Assembly (NCBI RefSeq): GCF_002113375.1
Contig: NZ_NEHO01000007.1
Location: forward strand, 62,001-126,000
Reading direction: 5' to 3'
Source: Pseudomonas sp. R37(2017)
Lineage (GTDB): Bacteria; Pseudomonadota; Gammaproteobacteria; Pseudomonadales; Pseudomonadaceae
DNA length: 64,000 bases
In this document: positions 47,740 through 54,801 of the stretch, in pieces
Layout of the letters: every line of letters begins with the position of its first letter
Numbering within the stretch: position 1 is the first letter of the stretch
The notes under the pieces: generated by a model
The model's input: the letters and a program-made list of their open reading frames with translations, nothing else
Databases searched by the model: none
What the model was told of the DNA's origin: nothing
Program-made: the position numbers and the translations under genes

Positions 47740-47994
47740 ATGCAAACTCGTGACGACATTTTCAACACCCTGCGCGATGCCCTGGTCGAGCTCTTCGAGC
47801 TGGACCCCGAGCGGGTGAGCCTGGAATCCAACCTGTATCAGGACCTGGAAATCGACAGCATCGACGCGGTCGACCTGATTGATCACATCAAACGCCAGAC
47901 TGGCAAGAAAATCGCCGCCGAAGAGTTCAAATCGGTGCGTACCGTCAGTGACGTGGTCGAGGCGGTCTACCGTCTGGTTCAACCGGCCGCATGA
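47740..47994 (+). CDS. apeF: Acyl carrier protein 2 (ApeF-like)
   Basis: An 84-residue ACP with the phosphopantetheine serine Ser40 in EIDSIDAVDL. It is acidic, four-helix in pattern, and the second of a tandem ACP pair typical of aryl polyene loci. Its stop overlaps the start of the following membrane protein by 4 nt. Confidence 0.9.
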   Translation: MQTRDDIFNTLRDALVELFELDPERVSLESNLYQDLEIDSIDAVDLIDHIKRQTGKKIAAEEFKSVRTVSDVVEAVYRLVQPAA

Positions 47995-48536
47995 ATCGAC
48001 TGATTGGCCTCGGCCTGCTGCTGGCGGGCCTGCTCTACCCCTTTGCGGTGTATTTCGGCATGGAGCACTTCGCCCCGTGGCAGTTCGGCCTGCTGCTGGG
48101 CAGCCTGTGGCTGGCCCGGGTGCTGACTGGTAAACGACGACCCGACAATTTGTGGATGGCCGCGGTGGCCATCGTTTTTTGCCTGTTGCTGGCGCTGTTC
48201 GACAACCCGGCACTGTTGCGCTGGTACCCGGTACTGATCAGCGTTTTCATGCTGGCGCTGTTTGGCGGGAGCCTGGTTTACGGCCAGCCGGTGGTTGAAC
48301 GCCTGGCCCGTGTGCGTGAGCCGGACCTGCCGGACGAGGGCATTCGCTACACCCGCCAGGTGACCGTCGCCTGGAGCGTGTTTTTTCTGTGCAATGGTTT
48401 GTGTGCCGCCGCCCTGACGCTTTGGGCGCCGCTGAGCTGGTGGATGTTGTACACCGGCCTGATTTCCTACGGATTGATAGGCCTGATGTTTGCCATCGAG
48501 CTGCTCATACGGATACGGGTAAGAGGCCGTATATGA
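47991..48536 (+). CDS. apeG: Membrane protein of the aryl polyene operon (COG4648, ApeG-like)
   Basis: A 181-residue integral membrane protein with about five hydrophobic helices (residues 4-20, 30-44, 54-70, 80-95 and 120-170, the last as two). It begins MNRLIGLGLLLAGLLYPF. The COG4648 family occurs nearly only in aryl polyene and related clusters, always beside the ACPs, and has no known activity. A place at the inner membrane, perhaps as a scaffold or part of lipid attachment, is inference. It overlaps both neighbours by 4 nt. Confidence 0.75.
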   Translation: MNRLIGLGLLLAGLLYPFAVYFGMEHFAPWQFGLLLGSLWLARVLTGKRRPDNLWMAAVAIVFCLLLALFDNPALLRWYPVLISVFMLALFGGSLVYGQPVVERLARVREPDLPDEGIRYTRQVTVAWSVFFLCNGLCAAALTLWAPLSWWMLYTGLISYGLIGLMFAIELLIRIRVRGRI

Positions 48537-50212
48537 ATTGGATAAAACTTGAGCAGCTGTTGCTCAAGGCCCGGCCGGAACGTGTCGTAGCGACCTCACC
48601 GGCATTGAGCCACGGGCAACTGTGCGAACAGGCCCTGTGCCTGGCCGCTGGCCTGCAAGCTCGCGGCGTGCGGCGCATTGCCGTGCACCTGGAAGATGCC
48701 GCCGACCTGGCGGTTGCACTGCTCGGTGCCTGGCGTGCCGGGATCAGCGTATTGCTGCCGTCCGACCTGCAGCCGCAGACCCGCCAGCGCTGGTCGAACG
48801 AAGTCGACCTGTGGCTGACCGATCAGCCCGACGATGCACACCTGAATGACTTCCAGCATCCGCCGCTCGACGCCGCCGCACTGGATCCGGATCGCTGCTT
48901 CCTGAGCCTGTGCACATCCGGCTCCAGCGGCGAACCCAAGCGCATCGAAAAGAGCCTGCGCCAGCTGATCAATGAAGTCGAAGCCCTGGAGACGTTATGG
49001 GGCGCTGATCTGGGCCCGGCGTGCATCATCGGCAGCGTTGCCACCCAGCACATCTACGGCCTGTTGTTCCGGGTGTTGTGGCCACTGTGCGCCGGGCGCC
49101 CGTTCGTACGTCGGCAACTGGCCTTTCCCGAAGACCTGCAACGCGCCAGCCGCCAGTACCCGGCCTTCGCCTGGGTCGCCAGCCCGGCGCTGCTCAAGCG
49201 CATGGGCGACAACCTCGACTGGCCTGCCTTGCGCTCCGTACGCCGAGTGTTTTCCTCCGGCGGCGCATTGCCAGTCGAGGCCGCACAGCGCCTGCATGAG
49301 CGGCTGGGCCAATGGCCGACGGAAATCTTCGGCAGTTCGGAAACCGGCGGCATCGCCTGGCGTCAGGGTGCTGAACTCTGGCGGCCCTTTGCCGATGTCA
49401 CGCTGACTCAAGACAGTGAGGGTGCGCTGTTGATCGCTTCGCCCTACTTGCCTGTCGGTCACGTCGAACACACTGCCGATGCAGCGCGCATCGCCGTCGA
49501 TGGTCGCTTCCAGTTGCTCGGGCGACTGGACCGGATCGTCAAACTGGAAGAAAAACGCATCTCGCTGCCGATGCTGGAACAGGCGCTGATGTCCCATGAA
49601 TGGGTCGTCGAAGCGCGGCTCGGTGTCGTTCAGGAAAACCGCGCCTCCCTCGGAGCGTTGCTGGTGCTGAGCGAGGCCGGCTTGCATGTGCTGCGCAATC
49701 AGGGTCGACGCAACCTCACCGAGCAATTGCGCCAACACCTGAGCCAACACTGCGAAACCCTGGCCCTGCCAAGACGCTGGCGTCTGCTGCGACAACTGCC
49801 ACTGAACACCCAGGGCAAACTGCCCCAGGCCGACGTCGACGCCCTGCTGCTGGCGCCGCGCCCCAAAGCCCCAGAGGTGCTGGAGCAAGTCGAAAGCAAT
49901 GGCGAGTGGAGCCTGCAACTGGCCGTGCCACCGGACCTGGCCTACTTCAGCGGTCACTTCCCCACGGCGCCGGTATTGCCTGGCGTGGTGCAGGTGGAAT
50001 GGGCGTTGAACCTGGGCCTGCACCTGATGAACCTGCCGAAAAAATTCGCCGGCATGGAAGTCTTGAAATTCCAGCAACTGGTGCGCCCGGGTGATGAAAT
50101 CCAGCTGCACCTGCGCTTCGACCCGGCGCGCGGCAAATTGTATTTCGCCTATCGCAACGAAACCGCCACCTGCTCGAGCGGGCGGATATCGCTGGAGGCG
50201 GCAGATGCATAA
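48533..50212 (+). CDS. Fused acyl-CoA/ACP ligase and 3-hydroxyacyl-ACP dehydratase (ApeH-ApeI)
   Basis: A 559-residue two-domain protein. Residues 1 to about 450 are an adenylate-forming ligase: [10 protein letters not shown] (127-136), [22 protein letters not shown] and the catalytic-lysine motif [10 protein letters not shown]. Residues about 455-559 form a hot-dog dehydratase with [11 protein letters not shown] (His475). In E. coli these are two genes, apeH and apeI. The ligase should activate an aromatic acid (probably from the lyase encoded downstream) and load it on an ACP; the dehydratase removes water in each extension cycle. The ATG at 48533 overlaps the apeG stop. This gene has no overlap with the next one, where a REPIN intervenes. 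Confidence 0.85.
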   Translation: MNWIKLEQLLLKARPERVVATSPALSHGQLCEQALCLAAGLQARGVRRIAVHLEDAADLAVALLGAWRAGISVLLPSDLQPQTRQRWSNEVDLWLTDQPDDAHLNDFQHPPLDAAALDPDRCFLSLCTSGSSGEPKRIEKSLRQLINEVEALETLWGADLGPACIIGSVATQHIYGLLFRVLWPLCAGRPFVRRQLAFPEDLQRASRQYPAFAWVASPALLKRMGDNLDWPALRSVRRVFSSGGALPVEAAQRLHERLGQWPTEIFGSSETGGIAWRQGAELWRPFADVTLTQDSEGALLIASPYLPVGHVEHTADAARIAVDGRFQLLGRLDRIVKLEEKRISLPMLEQALMSHEWVVEARLGVVQENRASLGALLVLSEAGLHVLRNQGRRNLTEQLRQHLSQHCETLALPRRWRLLRQLPLNTQGKLPQADVDALLLAPRPKAPEVLEQVESNGEWSLQLAVPPDLAYFSGHFPTAPVLPGVVQVEWALNLGLHLMNLPKKFAGMEVLKFQQLVRPGDEIQLHLRFDPARGKLYFAYRNETATCSSGRISLEAADA

Positions 50213-50232
50213 GTTTGGAGAGTGCTGCGCAC

Positions 50233-50328
50233 TCCTTCGCGAGCAAGTCGAATCGTCGCACCGCCGCTCCCACAGGGAAGCAGTGTCGTTCACAGATCCA
50301 GTGTGGGAGCGGGCTTGCTCGCGAAACA
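50233..50328. repeat. REPIN with an interrupted left arm inside the aryl polyene operon
   Basis: CTTCGCGAGCAAG, then 16 foreign bases (TCGAATCGTCGCACCG), then CCGCTCCCACAGG forms a broken REP. An intact inverted copy, GTGGGAGCGGGCTTGCTCGCGAA, follows at 50302-50324. It fills the only wide gap (146 bp) in the first half of the operon, between the ligase-dehydratase and glycosyltransferase genes. Confidence 0.82.
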
Positions 50329-50358
50329 GACACCTCGGTCTTTCAGGTGTACGCCAAC

Positions 50359-51093
50359 ATGCATAGCCCCTGCGCCATCGTCCCGGTGTACAACCACGAA
50401 GACGCAATCACCACGGTGGTCGACGCGCTGATCGCCAGCAACCTGCCGTGCATTCTGGTGGACGATGCCAGCAGCACGCGCTGCGCCCGGGTGCTCGATC
50501 GCCTGGCGCAGCGTGAGATGGTCTACCTGATCCGCCTCGCCGAAAACCAGGGCAAGGGTGGCGCGGTCATGACCGGCTTGCGCGAAGCTTCGCGGCTGGG
50601 TTTCAGCCATGCCTTGCAGGTGGATGCCGACGGTCAGCACGATCTGCAGGATATCAAGCGCTTCATCGAACAATCGCGCCGCCACCCACGGGCGGTGATT
50701 TGCGGCTATCCGCTGTATGACGCCAGCGTGCCAAAAGGCCGTTTGTATGCACGCTACCTGACCCACGTCATGGTCTGGATCAATACCCTGTCGTTGCAGA
50801 TCCGCGACTCCATGTGCGGCTTCCGCGTCTATCCGTTGCCCCCGGTGCTTGACCTGATCGAGTCAGCGAAAATCGGCAAGCGCATGGACTTCGACTCGGA
50901 CATTCTGGTGCGCCTGGCCTGGCGCAATCAGCCGATGCAATGGCTGCAAACCAAAGTCCATTACCCACTGGACGGCGTTTCGCATTTTCGTATGTTCCAC
51001 GACAACGTCCTGATTTCCAGCATGCACACGCGGCTGTTCTTCGGCATGTTGCTGCGTGCGCCAGTGATCCTCTGGCGGCGGTGGCGGGCATGA
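50359..51093 (+). CDS. Glycosyltransferase family 2
   Basis: A 244-residue GT-A enzyme: CAIVPVYNHEDAI at the N-terminus, LVDDASSTRC (nucleotide site), ADGQHDLQDI (the D-x-D-like metal site) and DSMCGFRVYP. It resembles dolichol-phosphate-mannose synthase-like GT2s. In E. coli the ApeJ protein is, as I recall, a glycosyltransferase/acyltransferase fusion; here the two parts are separate genes with a 4-nt overlap. It may add a sugar to the aryl polyene or its lipid carrier. The ATG at 50359 was chosen since upstream sequence is REP DNA. Confidence 0.82.
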   Translation: MHSPCAIVPVYNHEDAITTVVDALIASNLPCILVDDASSTRCARVLDRLAQREMVYLIRLAENQGKGGAVMTGLREASRLGFSHALQVDADGQHDLQDIKRFIEQSRRHPRAVICGYPLYDASVPKGRLYARYLTHVMVWINTLSLQIRDSMCGFRVYPLPPVLDLIESAKIGKRMDFDSDILVRLAWRNQPMQWLQTKVHYPLDGVSHFRMFHDNVLISSMHTRLFFGMLLRAPVILWRRWRA

Positions 51094-52031
51094 ACGCGGA
51101 CAGGCAGCACTGGGCCGACCGCGAAGAGCGCGGCAGTTTCTGGCTGATGAAACTCACCGCATTCGGCGCAAAAGTGCTGGGCCGTCGACTACTGAGCCCC
51201 GTGCTGTACGGCATCGTGTTGTACTTTTTCCTGTTCGGTCGCAGCGCCCGCCACAGTGCCTGGCAATACCAGCGACGCCTGGCCGACTGGAGCGGCCGCA
51301 GTGAATTGCGCCCGAGCCATTGGCGGGTATTCGGCCAATTCATGGCCTTCGCCGACTCCATGCTCGACAAGCTCGACGTGTGGAACGGCCGTCTGAGCAT
51401 CGAGCAGATCGAAATCATCGACCCGGCGCTGCTGCGCGATCAATTGCGCGGGACACGCGGGCAGATGCTGGTGGGCGCGCACCTGGGCAATCTGGAAATC
51501 TGTCGTGCGCTGGCGGAGATCGGCGAAAAAGTCACGATGAACGTGCTGGTGCACACCAAGCACGCCGAACAGTTCAATCGCCTGCTGGGCGAAGCCGGCG
51601 CGACCAACCTCCGGTTGATTCAGGTCAGCGAACTCGACCCCGGGATCATGCTGCAATTGAGCGAACGCCTGGAGCGCGGCGAGTGGTTGGCGATTGCCGG
51701 CGATCGCGTGCCGCTGCATGGCGGGCGCAGCGTGACCGTGGACTTCCTCGGTCATCCGGCCAGGTTCCCCCAGGGCCCGTGGCTGCTGGCCGGGTTGTTG
51801 AAATGCCCGATCAACCTGCTGCTGTGCCTGAAAAAGCCCGACGGCGACTATCGACTGACCATAGAGCCCTTCGCTGATGCAATCGCCTGGAAACGCAGCG
51901 ATCGCGAACAGGTCATTCATCAGTGGGCGTCCCGCTACGCTGAGCGCCTGAGTCACTATTGCCTCGAAGCGCCCCAACAATGGTTCAACTTTTACCCTTT
52001 CTGGAAGACCGATGACGACGCCAACGCTTGA
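51090..52031 (+). CDS. LpxL/HtrB-family acyltransferase
   Basis: A 313-residue lysophospholipid/lipid A-type acyltransferase. A membrane helix at about residues 35-47 is followed by MLVGAHLGNLEICRALAEIG, where HLGNLE is the H-x4-E catalytic motif of the LpxL/HtrB family, and later by AGDRVPLHGGRSVTVDFLG. It is likely to add a fatty acyl chain during building of the lipid anchor that carries the polyene. It overlaps the glycosyltransferase gene by 4 nt and the lyase gene by 20 nt. Confidence 0.85.
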   Translation: MNADRQHWADREERGSFWLMKLTAFGAKVLGRRLLSPVLYGIVLYFFLFGRSARHSAWQYQRRLADWSGRSELRPSHWRVFGQFMAFADSMLDKLDVWNGRLSIEQIEIIDPALLRDQLRGTRGQMLVGAHLGNLEICRALAEIGEKVTMNVLVHTKHAEQFNRLLGEAGATNLRLIQVSELDPGIMLQLSERLERGEWLAIAGDRVPLHGGRSVTVDFLGHPARFPQGPWLLAGLLKCPINLLLCLKKPDGDYRLTIEPFADAIAWKRSDREQVIHQWASRYAERLSHYCLEAPQQWFNFYPFWKTDDDANA

Positions 52032-53556
52032 GCCGGTAACCTTCGGCGAACGCCCTTTGCGCATTGAAGACGTGCTGGCACTGGCCAACCGCAAAGTGCC
52101 GACGCAGTTGCAAAGCGATCCCGCCTACCGCGAGCGCATCGCCAGGGGCGCGCGTTTTCTGGACTCCCTGCTGGACAAGGAAGGCGTGATCTACGGCGTC
52201 ACCACCGGTTATGGCGACTCTTGCGTGGTCGCGGTGCCGCTGCATCACGTCGAGGCGCTGCCCCGTCACCTGTACACGTTTCACGGTTGTGGCTTAGGCA
52301 AACTGCTCGATGCCCAGGCCACCCGTGCGGTACTGGCCGCGCGCTTGCAGTCGTTGTGCCATGGCGTTTCCGGGGTGCGCGTAGAGTTGTTGGAGCGCCT
52401 GCAGGCGTTCCTTGAGCACGACATCCTGCCGCTGATTCCGGAAGAGGGCTCGGTGGGTGCCAGTGGTGATCTGACGCCGCTGTCGTACGTGGCCGCCACG
52501 CTGTCCGGCGAACGCGAAGTGATGTTCCGCGGCGAACGCCGCCAGGCCGCCGACGTGCACCGCGAACTTGGCTGGCAGCCACTGGTGTTGCGCCCCAAGG
52601 AAGCCCTGGCATTGATGAACGGCACCGCCGTGATGACCGGCCTGGCCTGCCTGGCATTCGCCCGCGCCGATTACCTGCTGCAACTGGCCACGCGCATCAC
52701 CGCGCTCAATGTTGTCGCCCTGCAAGGCAACCCGGAACATTTCGACGAGCGCCTGTTCGCCGCCAAGCCACATCCGGGGCAGATGCAGGTCGCCGCGTGG
52801 CTGCGCAAGGATCTGGCCATCGATGCGCCGACCGCGCCGCTGCATCGCCTGCAGGATCGCTATTCCCTGCGCTGCGCGCCCCATGTGCTGGGCGTGCTGG
52901 CCGACAGCCTGAACTGGCTGCGCTCTTTCATCGAGATCGAGCTCAACAGCGCCAACGACAACCCGATCATCGATGCCGAAGCCGAACGCGTGCTGCACGG
53001 CGGGCACTTCTACGGCGGACACATCGCGTTCGCCATGGACAGCCTGAAAAACCTCGTGGCCAATGTCGCCGACCTGCTGGATCGGCAACTCGCGCTGCTG
53101 GTGGATGAGCGCTACAACCATGGCCTGCCGAGCAATCTGTCCGGCTCCACGGCTGACCGCGCCATGCTCAACCATGGCTTCAAGGCAGTGCAGATCGGCG
53201 CCAGTGCCTGGACCGCCGAAGCGCTGAAGAACACCCTGCCGGCCAGCGTCTTCTCGCGCTCCACCGAATGCCACAACCAGGACAAAGTCAGCATGGGCAC
53301 CATCGCCGCCCGGGATGCGATCCGCGTACTGGAACTCACCGAGCAGGTGGCGGCCGCCACATTGCTGGCAGCCAATCAGGGTGTCTGGCTGCGATGCCAG
53401 GCTGAAGAGGCACGACCGCTGCCACCCGCTTTGGCTGCCATGCACGAAGCACTGGCCAAGGACTTCGCACCGGTCATCGAAGACCGTGCCCTGGAAGGCG
53501 AGTTGCGCCTGTGCCTGCAACGCATCGCCGAACAACACTGGAGGCTGCATGCGTAG
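52012..53556 (+). CDS. MIO-dependent aromatic amino acid ammonia-lyase (HAL/PAL/TAL family)
   Basis: A 514-residue lyase. The MIO cofactor forms from Ala150-Ser151-Gly152 in GSVGASGDLTPLSY. VTTGYGDS, NGTAVMTGL and ELNSANDNP are further active-site motifs. Such enzymes remove ammonia from His, Phe or Tyr. The substrate-selecting pair reads Phe90-His91 (LYTFHGCGLG), which is neither the Ser-His of histidine lyases, nor the His-Leu of tyrosine lyases, nor the Phe-Leu of phenylalanine lyases. In this cluster the likely product is cinnamate or 4-coumarate as aryl starter, not urocanate, but the residue pair leaves this open. No hut genes are near. Confidence 0.88.
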   Translation: MTTPTLEPVTFGERPLRIEDVLALANRKVPTQLQSDPAYRERIARGARFLDSLLDKEGVIYGVTTGYGDSCVVAVPLHHVEALPRHLYTFHGCGLGKLLDAQATRAVLAARLQSLCHGVSGVRVELLERLQAFLEHDILPLIPEEGSVGASGDLTPLSYVAATLSGEREVMFRGERRQAADVHRELGWQPLVLRPKEALALMNGTAVMTGLACLAFARADYLLQLATRITALNVVALQGNPEHFDERLFAAKPHPGQMQVAAWLRKDLAIDAPTAPLHRLQDRYSLRCAPHVLGVLADSLNWLRSFIEIELNSANDNPIIDAEAERVLHGGHFYGGHIAFAMDSLKNLVANVADLLDRQLALLVDERYNHGLPSNLSGSTADRAMLNHGFKAVQIGASAWTAEALKNTLPASVFSRSTECHNQDKVSMGTIAARDAIRVLELTEQVAAATLLAANQGVWLRCQAEEARPLPPALAAMHEALAKDFAPVIEDRALEGELRLCLQRIAEQHWRLHA

Positions 53557-53974
53557 CAAGGGATTCCTGCACACCGACACGGAAATCGTCGTACCGTTCT
53601 TTGACGTCGACAGCATGCACGTGGTCTGGCACGGCCATTACGTCAAATACCTGGAAGTGGCCCGCTGCGCGCTACTGGACAAGATCGGCCATAACTACAC
53701 CGCGATGAACGAATCAGGCTATGCCTGGCCGGTGATCGACCTGCAATTGCGCTACGTGCGCGGCGCGGTTTTCGGCCAGACACTCAACGTGCGCGCCAAC
53801 CTGGTGGAGTGGGAGAACCGCTTGAAGATCAACTACCTGATCAGCGACCTGCAAACCGGTGAACGCCTGACCCGGGCCCTGTCGGTGCAAGTCGCCGTCA
53901 ACCTCGCCAGCCGCGAGATGCAACTGGCCTCGCCGAAAGTGTTCACCGAAGCCGTAGAGAGAGCTCTACGATGA
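53549..53974 (+). CDS. apeK: Hot-dog thioesterase (ApeK-like)
   Basis: A 141-residue 4-hydroxybenzoyl-CoA thioesterase-type protein. VPFFDVDSMHVVWHGHYVKY contains the catalytic aspartate (DVD) and the WHGHY motif. It should release or edit acyl-ACP intermediates in polyene synthesis. The start overlaps the lyase gene by 8 nt and the stop overlaps the next gene by 4 nt. A 24-nt piece near its 3' end (53933-53956) is repeated at 54103-54126 between the two REPIN copies of the next gene. Confidence 0.88.
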   Translation: MRSKGFLHTDTEIVVPFFDVDSMHVVWHGHYVKYLEVARCALLDKIGHNYTAMNESGYAWPVIDLQLRYVRGAVFGQTLNVRANLVEWENRLKINYLISDLQTGERLTRALSVQVAVNLASREMQLASPKVFTEAVERALR

Positions 53975-54801
53975 CTTTCCGCCCCTCCCACCCCCCTGTA
54001 GGAGCGAGCACGCTCGCGATGGTCGTCAACGATAACGCGGGAGATCAGACGCCCCGCGGTGTCCTTGCGTGCATCGCGAGCATGCTCGCTCCTACAGCCC
54101 GGCCCAAAGTGTTCACCGAAGCCGTAGGAGCGAGCACGCTCGCGATGGTCGTCAACGATAACGCGGGAGATCAGACGCCCCGCGGTGTCCTTGCGCGCAT
54201 CGCGAGCATGCTCGCTCCTACAGTGTTATGCGTGTTACTGGGTATTCCTGGACTGGCCCATGCCTTCGACCTGCAACAGCTCAGCGATCAACTGGCCCGG
54301 CCCGAGGTGATCCACGGCAACTTCATCCAGGAAAAACACCTGCGTGCCCTGCCCCAGCCGCTGACCAGCAAGGGCACGTTCGTCCTGGCGAAGAACCACG
54401 GCCTGTTATGGCTGCTCAAATCGCCACTGCAACAGGACTATCGCATCACCGCCAAGGGCATTGCCCGGCGAGACGGCAGTGTCTGGCAGATGCTGCCGGG
54501 CAAAAGCGCCGGTGCCGAGCAGAACCGTTTGTTCCTGGCCGTGCTGCAAGGAGACAGCAGTGGCCTGCAACGGGACTTCGAGCTGTCCCTGAGCGGCGAT
54601 GCGCAGAACTGGAAGCTCACGCTGGTACCGCGCTCGATGCTGCTCAAGCAGGTGTTCAGCCAGATCAACATTACCGGCGCAGAACTGGTGCACAGCATCG
54701 AACTGCTCGAAACCCAGGGCGACAGTACGTTGTTGCGCATGCAGGACAGCACCGGCGCGCAACCGTTGAGTGACACGGAGCAGCATGACTTTGCCGAGTG
54801 A
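53971..54801 (+). CDS. apeL: LolA-like lipoprotein carrier (ApeL-like) with REPIN-expanded N-terminus
   Basis: The frame codes for 276 residues. Residues 99-276 (FDLQQLSDQLARPEVIHGNF, then GTFVLAKNHGLLWLLKSP) are a LolA-fold periplasmic carrier, expected to take the polyene lipid or a lipoprotein across the periplasm. Residues 9-84 are encoded by two REPIN copies in frame and contain a 42-residue repeat (GASTLAMVVNDNAG...). The hydrophobic signal core VLCVLLGIPGLAHA lies only at 85-98, with cleavage predicted after AHA. Translation may start at the ATG at 53971 coupled to apeK, or at ATG 54208 (residue 80) inside the second REPIN. The latter gives MLAPTVLCVLLGIPGLAHA, a signal peptide with no basic residue. 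Normal homologues are about 200 residues. Confidence 0.8.
   Translation: MTFRPSHPPVGASTLAMVVNDNAGDQTPRGVLACIASMLAPTARPKVFTEAVGASTLAMVVNDNAGDQTPRGVLARIASMLAPTVLCVLLGIPGLAHAFDLQQLSDQLARPEVIHGNFIQEKHLRALPQPLTSKGTFVLAKNHGLLWLLKSPLQQDYRITAKGIARRDGSVWQMLPGKSAGAEQNRLFLAVLQGDSSGLQRDFELSLSGDAQNWKLTLVPRSMLLKQVFSQINITGAELVHSIELLETQGDSTLLRMQDSTGAQPLSDTEQHDFAE
53996..54223 (+). repeat. Two REPIN copies in 126-bp tandem duplication, inside the LolA-like gene
   Basis: Copy 1 is 53996-54097 and copy 2 is 54124-54223. Each runs from GTAGGAGCGAGCACGCTCGCGAT to ATCGCGAGCATGCTCGCTCCTAC around an identical middle; only one base pair was seen to differ (GTGCATCG versus GCGCATCG near the right arm). The period is 126 bp, an exact multiple of three. 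Between the copies lies AAAGTGTTCACCGAAGCCGTA, a duplicate of the end of the preceding thioesterase gene. The frame of the LolA-like gene is open through both. Confidence 0.92.
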
